From contig NZ_CP130748.1 in the NCBI RefSeq assembly GCF_030563405.1, forward strand, positions 1,240,001 through 1,304,000: a stretch of DNA of 64,000 nt, given 5' to 3'. The notes beneath the pieces were generated by a model, which was not told the origin of the DNA, did no database searches, and saw nothing but the letters and a program-made list of their open reading frames with translations. Of this stretch, positions 17,830 through 25,748 are shown one piece after another; within the stretch, counting starts at the first letter, position 1, and the number at the start of each line of letters is the position of its first letter. The stretch comes from Vibrio sp. SNU_ST1 (GTDB taxonomy: Bacteria; Pseudomonadota; Gammaproteobacteria; Enterobacterales; Vibrionaceae). A program made the translations under genes and the position numbers.

Positions 17830-18447
17830 CTACTCAGTTTGATTTTTGAGTGTCTGAAACCCAAAATAAATTCGCATGAACGTAGTTAGCCAACACGCAG
17901 CACCAAAGGTGTAAGCGATAATCGCAAAGTGTTGAGGCCAAATACAGAACGCGATGAAACAGGCGATGGTTTCTGTGCCTTCGGTTAGCCCTGACATGTA
18001 ATAAAGAGACTTATGTTTATAAACTGGGTTTTCAATGCCTCGTTTGCCAGCCATAACCGCAAACGCTAAAAAGCTGCTGCCTGTGCCGATAAAAGAGAAG
18101 ATCAAAAATGCACCGGCAATGGCGTTGTGTTCTGGGGTGGCTATGACAAATCCAAAAGGGATCAGCGAGTAGAATAGGAAATCTAAGCTGATGTCGAGGA
18201 AACCACCCGCATCACTGATGCCTTGGATTCGAGCCAATGCCCCATCAAGCCCGTCACACACTCTGTTGAATACAATAAACCCTAAAGCCCATTCGTATTG
18301 CTGAAATGCCAACGCTGGAAATGCTAAACACCCGATCAGAAAGCCAAATAGAGTGGTTTGATTAGCAGTGATACCGAATTGATTCAGTAACTTTGCGGAT
18401 TGGTTCAATGGCCACTTAATGACCTTGATGGAGTACTTATCCAGCAT
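17830..18447 (-). CDS. ynjF: CDP-alcohol phosphatidyltransferase family protein (YnjF-like)
   Basis: A membrane enzyme of 205 residues from the preferred ATG at 18447, which has a GGAGAAG site just upstream; the longer frame to 18495 adds 16 residues without support. The CDP-alcohol phosphotransferase motif is complete: Asp65, Asp68, Gly69, Ala72-Arg73, then Gly, Asp85 and Asp89 (CDGLDGALAR ... GGFLDISLD). These metal-binding residues transfer a phospho-alcohol group from a CDP-linked donor. About five or six membrane helices are visible. It overlaps the ABC ATPase stop by 11 bp, and the order matches Escherichia coli ynjB-ynjC-ynjD with ynjF. Its substrate and its link to the transporter are unknown. 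Confidence 0.9.
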   Translation of the reverse strand: MLDKYSIKVIKWPLNQSAKLLNQFGITANQTTLFGFLIGCLAFPALAFQQYEWALGFIVFNRVCDGLDGALARIQGISDAGGFLDISLDFLFYSLIPFGFVIATPEHNAIAGAFLIFSFIGTGSSFLAFAVMAGKRGIENPVYKHKSLYYMSGLTEGTETIACFIAFCIWPQHFAIIAYTFGAACWLTTFMRIYFGFQTLKNQTE

Positions 18448-19087
18448 TATGACTTCTCCATGGCCAAGACAGTACTTGCGCCCCTTGAGGTACATCTATT
18501 TCGTCGTGCGTCACCATTAATGTCGGGATATTCGCTTTCGTCAATTGTTCAAACACCCAGTCACGAAATTGTGCTCTTAACTCTTGGTCTAGTTTGCTGA
18601 ACGGTTCGTCAAGCAGGGCTAGCTTAGGCTTTGCTAACAACATGCGAGTTAAGCTTATTCTTGCACGTTGGCCACCAGATATTTGATCGGGGAATGACTC
18701 AGCTAAGTGAGTTAGCTCTATGTCTTTTAGTGCAGCCATCGCTTGCTGTTGACGAGCCGAACCCTTAACTGAATTAGGCAGAGAGAACGCTAAGTTCTCC
18801 CATATCTTGAGGTGAGGGAACAGTAAGTCATCTTGAAATAGAATACCGACTTCACGTTGATGTGATGGCAGGTCGTCTAGCTGAATGTCGTTCAAAACAA
18901 CGGTACCAGAGTATGAGAACTCATCATTAAGGTGACCCGCTACGGCGTCTAACAACGTCGACTTTCCGCAGCCACTCGGTCCCATCAAAGCCAGTACTTG
19001 GCCAGATTCTAATGTTACGTTTAGCGCTGAGAACAGCGTATCTCCATCGGTTTTACGGATGGCGAGGTCGTTGAGGTGCAGACTCAT
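18437..19087 (-). CDS. ynjD: ABC transporter ATP-binding protein (YnjD-like)
   Basis: A 216-residue ATPase with Walker A GPSGCGKST near residue 35, Q-loop LFQDDLLFPH, signature ISGGQRARISL, Walker B LALLDEP and the switch histidine in MVTHDE. It energises the two-domain permease encoded just upstream, whose end it overlaps by 35 bp. The last codons overlap the phosphatidyltransferase gene. The compact, overlapping layout indicates one transcript. Confidence 0.94.
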   Translation of the reverse strand: MSLHLNDLAIRKTDGDTLFSALNVTLESGQVLALMGPSGCGKSTLLDAVAGHLNDEFSYSGTVVLNDIQLDDLPSHQREVGILFQDDLLFPHLKIWENLAFSLPNSVKGSARQQQAMAALKDIELTHLAESFPDQISGGQRARISLTRMLLAKPKLALLDEPFSKLDQELRAQFRDWVFEQLTKANIPTLMVTHDEIDVPQGAQVLSWPWRSHNAG

Positions 19088-20753
19088 TCGTTAGAAAACC
19101 TTTAAAAGTAAGACGGCGATATCTGAGTTGAAGTCGGCTGACCAATATCGCTAAAGAGAAAAAGAACAGAGGCAATAAGGCTTGCCAGATAGCATAAATT
19201 GCAGTCACCCTGCGGTCGAAACCACTGGTAAGGGTAACGGCTTCTGTGGTGATTGTGCTAATACGGCCCGCGCCGAGCATCAAGGTGGGTAAGTACTGAG
19301 CCAAACTCACGCTGATCCCGACCGCCCAAGCAAAAGCAACGGCAGGAAGTAATATCGGGAGCTTGATGGAATACCAGCTTTGAAATGGTGATTTACCCAA
19401 GCTCAACGAGGCTTTTATCAGGCCGTCATTGAAGCTTTTCCAAGGGCCATCCAAAGACAGATACACAAACGGGAAAGCAAAGAAAACATGCGCCCAAATT
19501 ACCCAAAACTCATAGGCGTTGCTGCCTATGTATAGGGTGGTGACTTGCATGCCGAATAATACCGAGAGTTGAGGTATCAACATTGGGATAGCGATAATGA
19601 AGCCCGGAACTTGCCACTTGTATTTTATTCGGTATTCGTGAGCAACCAACGCGAGTAATAAAGCAACGGAAGCGGCAATCAGACCAATCCATAAGCTTTG
19701 CCCAACAGTGCTCATGATGCCATCCCACTCAAACTCCCAGAAACGCATGCTATATCTGCTAGGGAGTAGGTCAGGGAAACGCCAACGCCGCGCAAAACTC
19801 CAGAAAATCATCAACGGAATGATCATCAGTGACAAAGCTGCAAGAGCTGTGAATACAGTTTTCCCCGGCAAGTTAGCCCCTGTTCTGCCCGAATATTGCC
19901 AAGTTCGAAAGTACTTAAGAATTGCCCACTCGATTAAACGTGCTAAGGCGATGATCAACGAAGCTAAAGCAAATAAAACGATCGCGCCAGCTGCCGCTCG
20001 TGGCAATAGGTTAAGGTCAGGATCGTTGAACCATTGCCATACCAAAACGGCAAAGGTCGGCGGGTTGGTTGGGCCAATGATCAGAGCAATATCGACAACC
20101 GACACGCTGTAAGCAAGCACCGCCAACATAGGGAAGCGAAGCTTGGTAAACCATTGTGGGAGAATACACTTCCACCAAATCTGAGCACGGCTGTAACCGA
20201 GTGATGCACTGACCTTAGTGATACGTTCTACATCGATTTGCTGCAGTATCGAAATGCTCATCAGCAACAAGAAAGGAACTTCTTTGAGTGCGAGCATAAT
20301 GATCAGGCCAAACGCATACGGATCTTTTACTAGCAGCGCTAATTGAGAACTCGTAGCCGACTCGCCAAGTAAATGATGTACGGCTCTGGCACCGAGACCC
20401 GTAGGGCTAAACAGAAAAGCAAAGCCGATAGCGAAAGCCACATGCGGAATGGCAAGCATTGGCGATAGCGTTAGCTCAATTTTTCTCCAAAACTTGTTTC
20501 CCCAAGAAGCCTGAAGAATGCAAAAGGTAAGAAAGCAGGCGATGTAGCTGCTTGCGATCGCTGATCCTAGGCTTAAGCCAATAGAGTGCCAAGCCCCTTC
20601 CCATTGAAAGACTTGGCTAAAACCGTTGAGTGTTGGTTCCTCTAAACCTAGGGGCGGGATGAAACTCAGTGACGAAGCCACGACTCCCGCTACCCCAGGA
20701 ATGGTTGGGATAATGCACACAGCTATAACAACAAAATATAGAGCGCGTAGCAT
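19053..20753 (-). CDS. ynjC: ABC transporter permease, two fused membrane domains (YnjC-like)
   Basis: A 566-residue inner-membrane protein with about twelve hydrophobic segments arranged as two permease halves. Each half carries an EAA-type loop: SLGYSRAQIWWKCILPQW in the first and SLGKSPFQSWYSIKLPIL in the second. A single fused permease serving one ATPase fits the YnjC type, related to iron/thiamine/putrescine class importers. It starts 5 bp after the binding-protein gene and ends inside the ATPase gene. The substrate is unknown. Confidence 0.93.
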   Translation of the reverse strand: MLRALYFVVIAVCIIPTIPGVAGVVASSLSFIPPLGLEEPTLNGFSQVFQWEGAWHSIGLSLGSAIASSYIACFLTFCILQASWGNKFWRKIELTLSPMLAIPHVAFAIGFAFLFSPTGLGARAVHHLLGESATSSQLALLVKDPYAFGLIIMLALKEVPFLLLMSISILQQIDVERITKVSASLGYSRAQIWWKCILPQWFTKLRFPMLAVLAYSVSVVDIALIIGPTNPPTFAVLVWQWFNDPDLNLLPRAAAGAIVLFALASLIIALARLIEWAILKYFRTWQYSGRTGANLPGKTVFTALAALSLMIIPLMIFWSFARRWRFPDLLPSRYSMRFWEFEWDGIMSTVGQSLWIGLIAASVALLLALVAHEYRIKYKWQVPGFIIAIPMLIPQLSVLFGMQVTTLYIGSNAYEFWVIWAHVFFAFPFVYLSLDGPWKSFNDGLIKASLSLGKSPFQSWYSIKLPILLPAVAFAWAVGISVSLAQYLPTLMLGAGRISTITTEAVTLTSGFDRRVTAIYAIWQALLPLFFFSLAILVSRLQLRYRRLTFKGFLTNESAPQRPRHP

Positions 20754-20758
20754 GAATT

Positions 20759-21925
20759 TTAGTTACCGTATCGCTTAAGCCACTCTTTCTCGAGCGCGTT
20801 TTGCCAGCTAGGGTGTGGTTCATCAATCGATTTAAATTGCTGGGTATTTTTAGCGCTACCGGTCAGGTATTTGCTGCTCAACACTGAAGGATCACCCCAA
20901 ACATTGAGGTCGCCTTTGCGCGATTGTGCTTCTGGGCTCAACAAGAAGTTGATGGCTACCTGAGCGCCAGCGGTTGCATTGGCATTCCAAGGAATCGCAA
21001 GGAAGTGAATGTTAGACAGAGCGCCGCTTTCTACCGCATAAGCCTTGGTGGTTTCCGCTAATCGGCCGCTTGCTTGTGCTGAATAGACAGAGTTTGGGTT
21101 AAAGGTAATCGCTAAATCGAGCTGACCATCATCCAAAAGTTGGATACTTTCCGATGTGCCTGCTGGGAATTGTTTGCCACCGCGCCATGCCACTTTATGG
21201 AATTTATCTAAGTAAGCCCAAAGTGGTGCGGTAACCTCTTGGAAGTCCTCTTCCGAAACAGGCTGAGCAAGCGCAGGGCTGTTGTTTGTTAGCTCAATCA
21301 GTAGAGACTTAATGAAGCTGGTGCCATGAAATTCAGGTGGGCGAGGGTAGCTTAAGCGGTTCGGGAAAGCTTGAGCGTAGCTCAACATCTCTGAGAACGA
21401 TTGTGGCGGATTGTGCAGCGTCTCTTGGTCGTGTATGAACACAAGTTGCCCAACACCCCAAGGTGCCTCTAAACCTTCTGTCGGCTCTGAGAAATCGACA
21501 TCAATTGGCAGAGACTTATCAACATATTGCCAATTTGGAAGTGACTCAGTGAATGGCCCAAACAACAGCGCATTGTCTTTCATCGAGCGGAAGTTCTCAC
21601 CATTAATCCAAACGATATCGACACTGCCTTCACTGTTCTTGCCTGCGGCTTTTTCTGCAAGTAGTCGAGTAGTCGTTTCAGCAATGTCGGTTACTTTTAC
21701 ATGTTTTAAGGTCACACCGTAGTCACTTTGTAACTCCTTGCCTGCCCATTGTAGGTAACGATTGATTTCTTGGCTTCCGCCCCAAGCGTGAAAGTAGACA
21801 GTTTGTCCCTCTGCCTGCTGTTCTATTTGGTTCCAGCTACTGGTTGATGTTGCTTCATCTGCGTAAATGCTTGCGCTGTATGCAACGGTTGCCATGATTC
21901 CTAACGTACTTACTATCTTGTTCAT
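20759..21925 (-). CDS. ynjB: ABC transporter substrate-binding protein (YnjB-like)
   Basis: A periplasmic binding protein of 388 residues from the preferred ATG at 21925, where GGAAAAG provides a ribosome site and the signal peptide MNKIVSTLGIMATVAYSAS reads cleanly; the frame to 21961 adds 12 unlikely residues. Landmarks are TVYFHAWGGSQEINRYLQW near the mature start, VDIVWINGENFRSMKDN and AINFLLSPEAQSRKGDL, typical of YnjB and extracellular solute-binding family 1. It is the first gene of the ynjBCD-ynjF-like unit. The gene upstream region carries a MITE-like hairpin at 21979. Confidence 0.93.
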   Translation of the reverse strand: MNKIVSTLGIMATVAYSASIYADEATSTSSWNQIEQQAEGQTVYFHAWGGSQEINRYLQWAGKELQSDYGVTLKHVKVTDIAETTTRLLAEKAAGKNSEGSVDIVWINGENFRSMKDNALLFGPFTESLPNWQYVDKSLPIDVDFSEPTEGLEAPWGVGQLVFIHDQETLHNPPQSFSEMLSYAQAFPNRLSYPRPPEFHGTSFIKSLLIELTNNSPALAQPVSEEDFQEVTAPLWAYLDKFHKVAWRGGKQFPAGTSESIQLLDDGQLDLAITFNPNSVYSAQASGRLAETTKAYAVESGALSNIHFLAIPWNANATAGAQVAINFLLSPEAQSRKGDLNVWGDPSVLSSKYLTGSAKNTQQFKSIDEPHPSWQNALEKEWLKRYGN

Positions 21926-21978
21926 AAACTTTTCCATTTGGTAGTGAACGGGCAAGAGCATTGTAATTTCAAATCCCC

Positions 21979-22025
21979 TAGGGCGTGTTGGCCTTTCGTG
22001 GCTAACGAAAGATCAACACGGCCTA
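21979..22025. repeat. 47-bp hairpin with the same ends as the 525-794 element
   Basis: TAGGGCGTGTTGGCCTTTCG and its near-complement CGAAAGATCAACACGGCCTA (17 of 20 positions pair) enclose a 7-base loop. The arms are the same sequence as the terminal repeats of the 270-bp element near yciA, so this is either an internally deleted copy or a solo hairpin. It lies 54 bp upstream of ynjB. The remaining 200 bp up to the terminator show no gene. Confidence 0.75.
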
Positions 22026-22233
22026 ATAGTTATTCTATCTGTTTCTGAAATAAATTCTAATTCAACAGTAAATTCAATCAATTACTTAAGGGCTCTTACC
22101 ATCCTAGCAACAGACCGTTGAACTGATGAATTTATTGCACTCAAATGATAGATTTTTTAGGTTTATTGGGGTTTGGTACAAAAAGTAAGCGATGCGTGTC
22201 AGTTTTGAAGGCGTCATGAGTGTAAGAAAGCAA

Positions 22234-22262
22234 TAAAAAAGGAGCCATCAGGCTCCTTTAAT
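22234..22262 (-). terminator. Terminator that originally followed the hslJ-like gene
   Basis: AAAGGAGCC, a 4-base loop and GGCTCCTTT; on the minus strand a T6 run follows. It now stands 8 bp outside the left IS end. The hslJ-like gene, the only minus-strand gene that could use it, ends 19 bp beyond the right IS end. Confidence 0.85.
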
Positions 22263-22270
22263 CAATATTT

Positions 22271-22296
22271 TGTACCGTCCTAAATATGGTTGACAC
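22271..22296 (+). repeat. Left inverted repeat of the IS
   Basis: Starts TGTACCGTCCTAAATATGG and ends TTGACAC. It pairs with the right end apart from small mismatches and one shifted base in the middle. Confidence 0.9.
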
Positions 22297-22305
22297 ATTT
22301 CCAAC

Positions 22306-22725
22306 ATGAAATTGGAGAGTGTCATGAAAACAACAAGTAGACGTACTCAACGAGATTATTCTCTTGCCTTTAAATTGGCAGTCGTAAGCCAAGTTGAAAA
22401 AGGCGAAATGACTTATAAGCAAGCTCAAGAACGTTATGGGATCCAAGGTCGCTCTACCGTTTTAGTTTGGCTTCGCAAACATGGTCAACTAGATTGGTCT
22501 AAAGGAATAGAACAATCGAGAGCGTTAGGAGCGACTATGTCAAACTCTTCCTCAACTCAAACCCCAGAGCAACGAATCAAAGAACTCGAGCAGCAATTAG
22601 AAGAAACTCAGCTCAAAGCTGAGTTCTTTGAAGCGGTTGTAAAAGTCATGGATCGAGATTTCGGAGTCCGAATTTCAAAGAAGCGCAAGGCCGAGTTATT
22701 AAGGAAAAAACGGTCAGAAAGTTGA
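22306..22725 (+). CDS. IS3-family transposase OrfA
   Basis: A 139-residue protein with a helix-turn-helix at about residues 20-65 (SLAFKLAVVSQVEKGEMTY, then QERYGIQGRSTVLVWLRKHG) and a C-terminal coiled coil (about 85-110, EQRIKELEQQLEETQLKAE) that resembles the leucine zipper used for OrfA/OrfAB pairing. It binds the IS ends. Near the end lies an A6 run (22705-22710) in GG-AAA-AAA-C, a plausible -1 slippage point that would fuse OrfA to OrfB, which is in the -1 frame. Confidence 0.95.
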   Translation: MKLESVMKTTSRRTQRDYSLAFKLAVVSQVEKGEMTYKQAQERYGIQGRSTVLVWLRKHGQLDWSKGIEQSRALGATMSNSSSTQTPEQRIKELEQQLEETQLKAEFFEAVVKVMDRDFGVRISKKRKAELLRKKRSES

Positions 22726-23528
22726 CCGTTACTAAAGCTTGTCACTTCATAGGTATTACACGACAAGCTTTCTACAAGCGCTGTGTTGCAGAAATTCATC
22801 AGACAAAGAAAGATGAATATGTGCTCGGTTTTGTGAAGGAGCAAAGGATGATGCATCCTCGAATAGGGGCTCGTAAGATCAAGTATTTACTTGCTCAGAA
22901 CGATATTGAAATCGGGCGAGACCGCTTATTCTCTCTGCTGAGAGTGAATCGATTATTAGTACAGAATCGAAGGGCTTACCATCGAACCACAAACAGTAAT
23001 CATCGCTTTTACTGCCATCCAAATCGAATCAAAGAAGGCTTAATACCGGAAGGACCGGAGCAATTATGGGTTGCCGATATTACTTATCTAGCAACGCGGC
23101 GTGGTAGTACTTATCTCAGTTTAGTGACGGACGCTTACTCAAGAAAAATCGTGGGCTATCACATAAGTGATGATATGAAAGCTCACACGGTCAAGCAGGC
23201 CTTTTTAAACGCGCTGAAAGGGCGGAAGAATACAGGTGAGCTTGTCCATCACTCAGATAGAGGTGTTCAGTACTGCTCTGTTGAATACCAAGAGTTGCAT
23301 CGACAGTATGGTGTATCTTGCTCAATGACTGATGGCTATGACTGTTATCAGAATGCGTTGGCAGAGAGGGTCAACGGAATATTGAAGATGGAGTATCTGT
23401 TGAATAAGCCTAATGATTTAGATGAAGCAAAGAAAATGGTCGCTGAATCAGTAAAAATCTATAATGAATATAGGCCTCACACAGCTCTAAAATACAAAAC
23501 GCCCGATGAAGTACATCGAGCGTTTTAG
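22722..23528 (+). CDS. IS3-family transposase OrfB (DDE integrase core)
   Basis: A 268-residue frame with the rve-type integrase core. The three catalytic acidic residues are seen in WVADITYL, HHSDRGVQYCS and NALAERVNGILKMEYL, the last containing the Glu and the conserved K-x-E. The N-terminal HTH_21-like region (ARKIKYLLAQNDIEIGRDRL) is typical. The nominal start is TTG overlapping the OrfA stop (TTGA), so expression is probably by frameshift as an OrfAB fusion or by coupled re-initiation. Confidence 0.95.
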   Translation: MTVTKACHFIGITRQAFYKRCVAEIHQTKKDEYVLGFVKEQRMMHPRIGARKIKYLLAQNDIEIGRDRLFSLLRVNRLLVQNRRAYHRTTNSNHRFYCHPNRIKEGLIPEGPEQLWVADITYLATRRGSTYLSLVTDAYSRKIVGYHISDDMKAHTVKQAFLNALKGRKNTGELVHHSDRGVQYCSVEYQELHRQYGVSCSMTDGYDCYQNALAERVNGILKMEYLLNKPNDLDEAKKMVAESVKIYNEYRPHTALKYKTPDEVHRAF

Positions 23529-23536
23529 TCAATCAA

Positions 23537-23562
23537 GTGTCAACCCATATCAGGACGGGTCA
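23537..23562 (-). repeat. Right inverted repeat of the IS
   Basis: On the minus strand it reads TGACCCGTCCTGATATGGG then TTGACAC, matching the left end at most positions. It begins 8 bp after the OrfB stop. Confidence 0.9.
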
Positions 23563-23580
23563 TTTGGTTTCGATGACGAA

Positions 23581-24027
23581 TTAGTTTACCCAGTCACGAA
23601 TTGTGTACGTTAGCGTGTGTACATCGTTTTTCAGTACTAGCGTATCGTTTGTTAGTGTTACGTCGCTCCACTCGCTTAGAGTAGCAGAAACCGATTGTTC
23701 GATTTCCATCGCAGAGCCGTGACACATTTTCATTGTCATGCCCATTTGCTTAATGCGGAATTGACCGTCTTTTAGTTCGCCTTGACCGAAGAAGTTGTTA
23801 CAACCAGCCATGCCGTTTGCCGTCATCTTTTCGCCGATCTCTAGACGAGGTGTCGCTTGGTGTTCGCTTTTCTCAATGTTCTTGCCATCAATTTGAGCAA
23901 GTTCCCAATTATGGTGCTGTAGATCGGTTGGTGTTACTTGCATCGCGTTATCACCTGTTGTTGTGCATGCTGCTAACATCATAGGTAAAGCGGCTACTGC
24001 TAGTAATTTTTTTGAACTAAACTTCAT
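23581..24027 (-). CDS. META-domain lipoprotein (HslJ-like)
   Basis: A lipoprotein of 148 residues from ATG 24027, chosen because MKFSSKKLLAVAALPMMLAAC is a complete type II signal peptide with lipobox LAAC and GGAG lies upstream; the longer frame adds 20 residues. The mature part has the META fold signature: HHNWELAQIDGKNI, GMAGCNNFFGQ near residue 80 and GMTMKMC. HslJ-type META proteins are associated with heat or novobiocin resistance in enterobacteria; the mechanism is unknown. An IS3-family element separates its stop codon from its terminator. Confidence 0.92.
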   Translation of the reverse strand: MKFSSKKLLAVAALPMMLAACTTTGDNAMQVTPTDLQHHNWELAQIDGKNIEKSEHQATPRLEIGEKMTANGMAGCNNFFGQGELKDGQFRIKQMGMTMKMCHGSAMEIEQSVSATLSEWSDVTLTNDTLVLKNDVHTLTYTIRDWVN

Positions 24028-24218
24028 ATTATAAGGCTCCAAAGGAAAGAACGAAGTTACCGAATAAGTGTAACTTGATGGGTTCAAAGTATAGTTTACA
24101 AAACACTATATGTGTCAGTATAAGGTCATAGTTTAGTATGGATTTCATGAGCTAGGCGACAAATTAATCGCTTATTTTTGAGATCGTAAGCGTAATTTTG
24201 AATGTGTAAGGAGGCGCG

Positions 24219-24479
24219 GTGGAGCAGTTAGAGTTTTTCCAAGTTCCAAGCCCTTGCGTTGGGGTTTGCTCAAGCGATGACAAAGGCTACTGCAATGGCT
24301 GTATGCGTAAAAGGGAGGAGCGCTTTAATTGGATGCCGATGACGCCGTCAGAACAGTTACACGTCATAAAGCTGTGTCGTCAACGCTATAGAAGAAAAAT
24401 AATGAAGCAAAAAAACTTGGTTGGTAAGTCGGTCGACGAAGAGGGAAATACAAGTCCCCAAAGAGATCTTTTCGGCTAA
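24219..24479 (+). CDS. DUF1289 family protein
   Basis: An 86-residue cytosolic protein starting at GTG 24219 behind a near-perfect AAGGAGG ribosome site. Cysteines 13, 17, 25 and 28 (PSPCVGVCSSDDKGYCNGC) form the DUF1289 metal-binding-like motif, followed by W-M-P-M-T-P-S-E-Q. The C-terminal 25 residues are a basic then acidic tail. DUF1289 proteins are small, probably Fe-S or zinc proteins of unknown function. Divergent from the hslJ-like gene. Confidence 0.93.
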   Translation: MEQLEFFQVPSPCVGVCSSDDKGYCNGCMRKREERFNWMPMTPSEQLHVIKLCRQRYRRKIMKQKNLVGKSVDEEGNTSPQRDLFG

Positions 24480-24588
24480 AGAGGAAGTATTGAAATTTTA
24501 TTTAACCTAGAGGTAACCATTACTTTACATAATGGTTGGGGTGTAATATTAAGGTAGGTACCTTTGTACCTGAAGGAGTGGTTTCGGT

Positions 24589-24756
24589 ATGAATAAAAAG
24601 AACGTAAAACTCAAAAAAGAGCCAGTCAAAGCACTGGATCGTAAACCGATCGGGGCGAAAGATGACCCTGAAGAGGCTCCGCGTGATTGGCATTCGATGT
24701 CAGAAGAAGAACGAATGGAAATCCTTTCTCACCTTTCAGACATGCCTTTTCAATAA
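24589..24756 (+). CDS. Small acidic/basic protein, 55 residues
   Basis: A 55-residue frame begins MNKKNVKLKKEPVKALD and ends LSHLSDMPFQ. It has a basic N-terminal half and an acidic middle (DDPEEAPRDWHSMSEEER). A GAAGGAG site lies upstream at 24572-24577, about 11 bases from the ATG, after a small palindrome AGGTACC/GTACCT. Codon use and the ribosome site support a real gene, but no family is recognised. It lies about 110 bp after the DUF1289 gene on the same strand. Confidence 0.7.
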   Translation: MNKKNVKLKKEPVKALDRKPIGAKDDPEEAPRDWHSMSEEERMEILSHLSDMPFQ

Positions 24757-24798
24757 CACCATTGGTTCTTCAGAGTCTTTCTTAACCCCCTGCTTTCT

Positions 24799-24842
24799 TA
24801 AATAAACAGGTTGCTAAATAAACAGGTTACTAAACAAACATG
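24799..24842. repeat. 16-bp tandem units spanning the end of the MTH1187-like gene
   Basis: TAAATAAACAGGTTGC, TAAATAAACAGGTTAC and a partial TAAACAAACATG follow each other. The last unit contains the stop codon and final codons of the minus-strand gene ending at 24830, so the 3' end of the coding region has been copied outward. Confidence 0.85.
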
Positions 24843-25162
24843 TGATTCGCTTTCGTTACACCACGATGATACGTGCAAAATGTATCATCGGCTTCGGTGG
24901 TTTTACTGTGAATTTTAATGTTTGTGATCACTTCTACAGCTCCTGCATCGTAGCAAGCTTGCTCCGCTTTTTTAACGATATCGAGCAGCTGATTGAGTTC
25001 ACCTTTCATCGTGGTTTCCATCGCACCGACTTGGAAAGGCACATCGGCAGCTTTCACAACTTCAATGGCTTTATCAACCACTTCGAAGTTGTTGCCTTCT
25101 TTAACGCGAGGGATCACTTGGAAGGCAACCATCACTTCTTTTTCTCTTTTTAACTCAGACAC
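24830..25162 (-). CDS. Thiamine-binding / MTH1187 family protein
   Basis: A 110-residue protein of the MTH1187/YqgV family (thiamine_BP fold). Landmarks are VMVAFQVIPRVKEG near the start, EVVKAADVPFQVGAMETTMKG and GAVEVITNIKIHSKT. Family members are small ferredoxin-like cytosolic proteins that bind thiamine or related ligands in some cases. The start is GTG at 25162; an internal ATG at residue 11 is an alternative, giving 100 residues. A 16-bp tandem repeat begins inside its last codons. Confidence 0.9.
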   Translation of the reverse strand: MSELKREKEVMVAFQVIPRVKEGNNFEVVDKAIEVVKAADVPFQVGAMETTMKGELNQLLDIVKKAEQACYDAGAVEVITNIKIHSKTTEADDTFCTYHRGVTKANHMFV

Positions 25163-25275
25163 TTTCTGCTTACTCTAGGATAGGGAATTGTTGCAGATGA
25201 TAGGTTAATGCAGATATTAATTCTACAGCTAACGATGCTGTTCTATCGACTATATCAGTGACTAGAGGTGTCGGC

Positions 25276-25497
25276 TTACTTGCTACCCCAATGGTCGCTA
25301 ACCCAACCACCAATATGTTCATCAAAATGACTGCCACTGAATCTCTGGTTACGCTCCACCGAGGTGTCACAGTCATCTTTGTTGTCTATTAGGTTTTGTA
25401 TGTAGTTTGCCATCGGGTCATTAGAACGCTGACGATCTCGGCGAGTAGCCACTTCCTTAATCAGTTGTAATCGATATGTAGAGCTTGCACGTTTCAT
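25276..25497 (-). CDS. Small protein of unknown function, 73 residues
   Basis: The ATG at 25497 is preceded by a strong AGGAGG site 8 bases upstream, which decides the start; a longer frame to 25524 lacks one. The protein is basic at the N-terminus (MKRASSTYRLQLIKEVATRR) and ends with an aromatic, His/Trp-rich stretch (FDEHIGGWVSDHWGSK). There are no membrane segments. No family is recognised. It lies upstream of the MTH1187-like gene on the same strand with a 113-bp gap. Confidence 0.72.
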   Translation of the reverse strand: MKRASSTYRLQLIKEVATRRDRQRSNDPMANYIQNLIDNKDDCDTSVERNQRFSGSHFDEHIGGWVSDHWGSK

Positions 25498-25707
25498 TTC
25501 AATGACCTCCTGGTTTTTAGACACTAATAGAAAAATCTAGTTGTCAGATATAGGGGCGTCAACGTGATTTCAGAGTATTTTTTTTGAGCAACCAAGAATC
25601 AATACCTTGGCATCATAATTCATAAAAGTGTCATTTAGGTTGGTATATTTATGGAGGTTTGAGGGCGTAAGTTTGTATTTTGGTCCTGCTAATATGAGAT
25701 GAACCAT

Positions 25708-25733
25708 AAAAAAGCCCAGTGCAAACTGGGCTA
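25708..25733 (-). terminator. Terminator of the DEAD-box helicase gene
   Basis: AGCCCAGT / ACTGGGCT with a 4-base loop and a T6 run on the minus strand, 16 bp after the helicase stop codon. Confidence 0.92.
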
Positions 25734-25748
25734 ATCGATTTTCTGTGG

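Larger units (their letters stand above)
22271..23562 (+). mobile_element. Complete IS3-family insertion sequence
   Basis: A 1292-bp element with imperfect 26-bp inverted ends (TG...CA), two overlapping transposase frames and a possible 3-bp target duplication TTT (22268-22270 and 23563-23565). The short duplication, the orfA/orfB organisation and the DDE catalytic region all fit the IS3 family. Both frames are intact, so it may be active. It lies between ynjB's upstream region and the hslJ-like gene, in the latter's 3' untranslated region. Confidence 0.95.

Noticed and set aside
25170..25376. 68-residue frame overlapping the 73-residue gene
   Set aside because: Different frame from the gene with the AGGAGG site, and lacks one itself.
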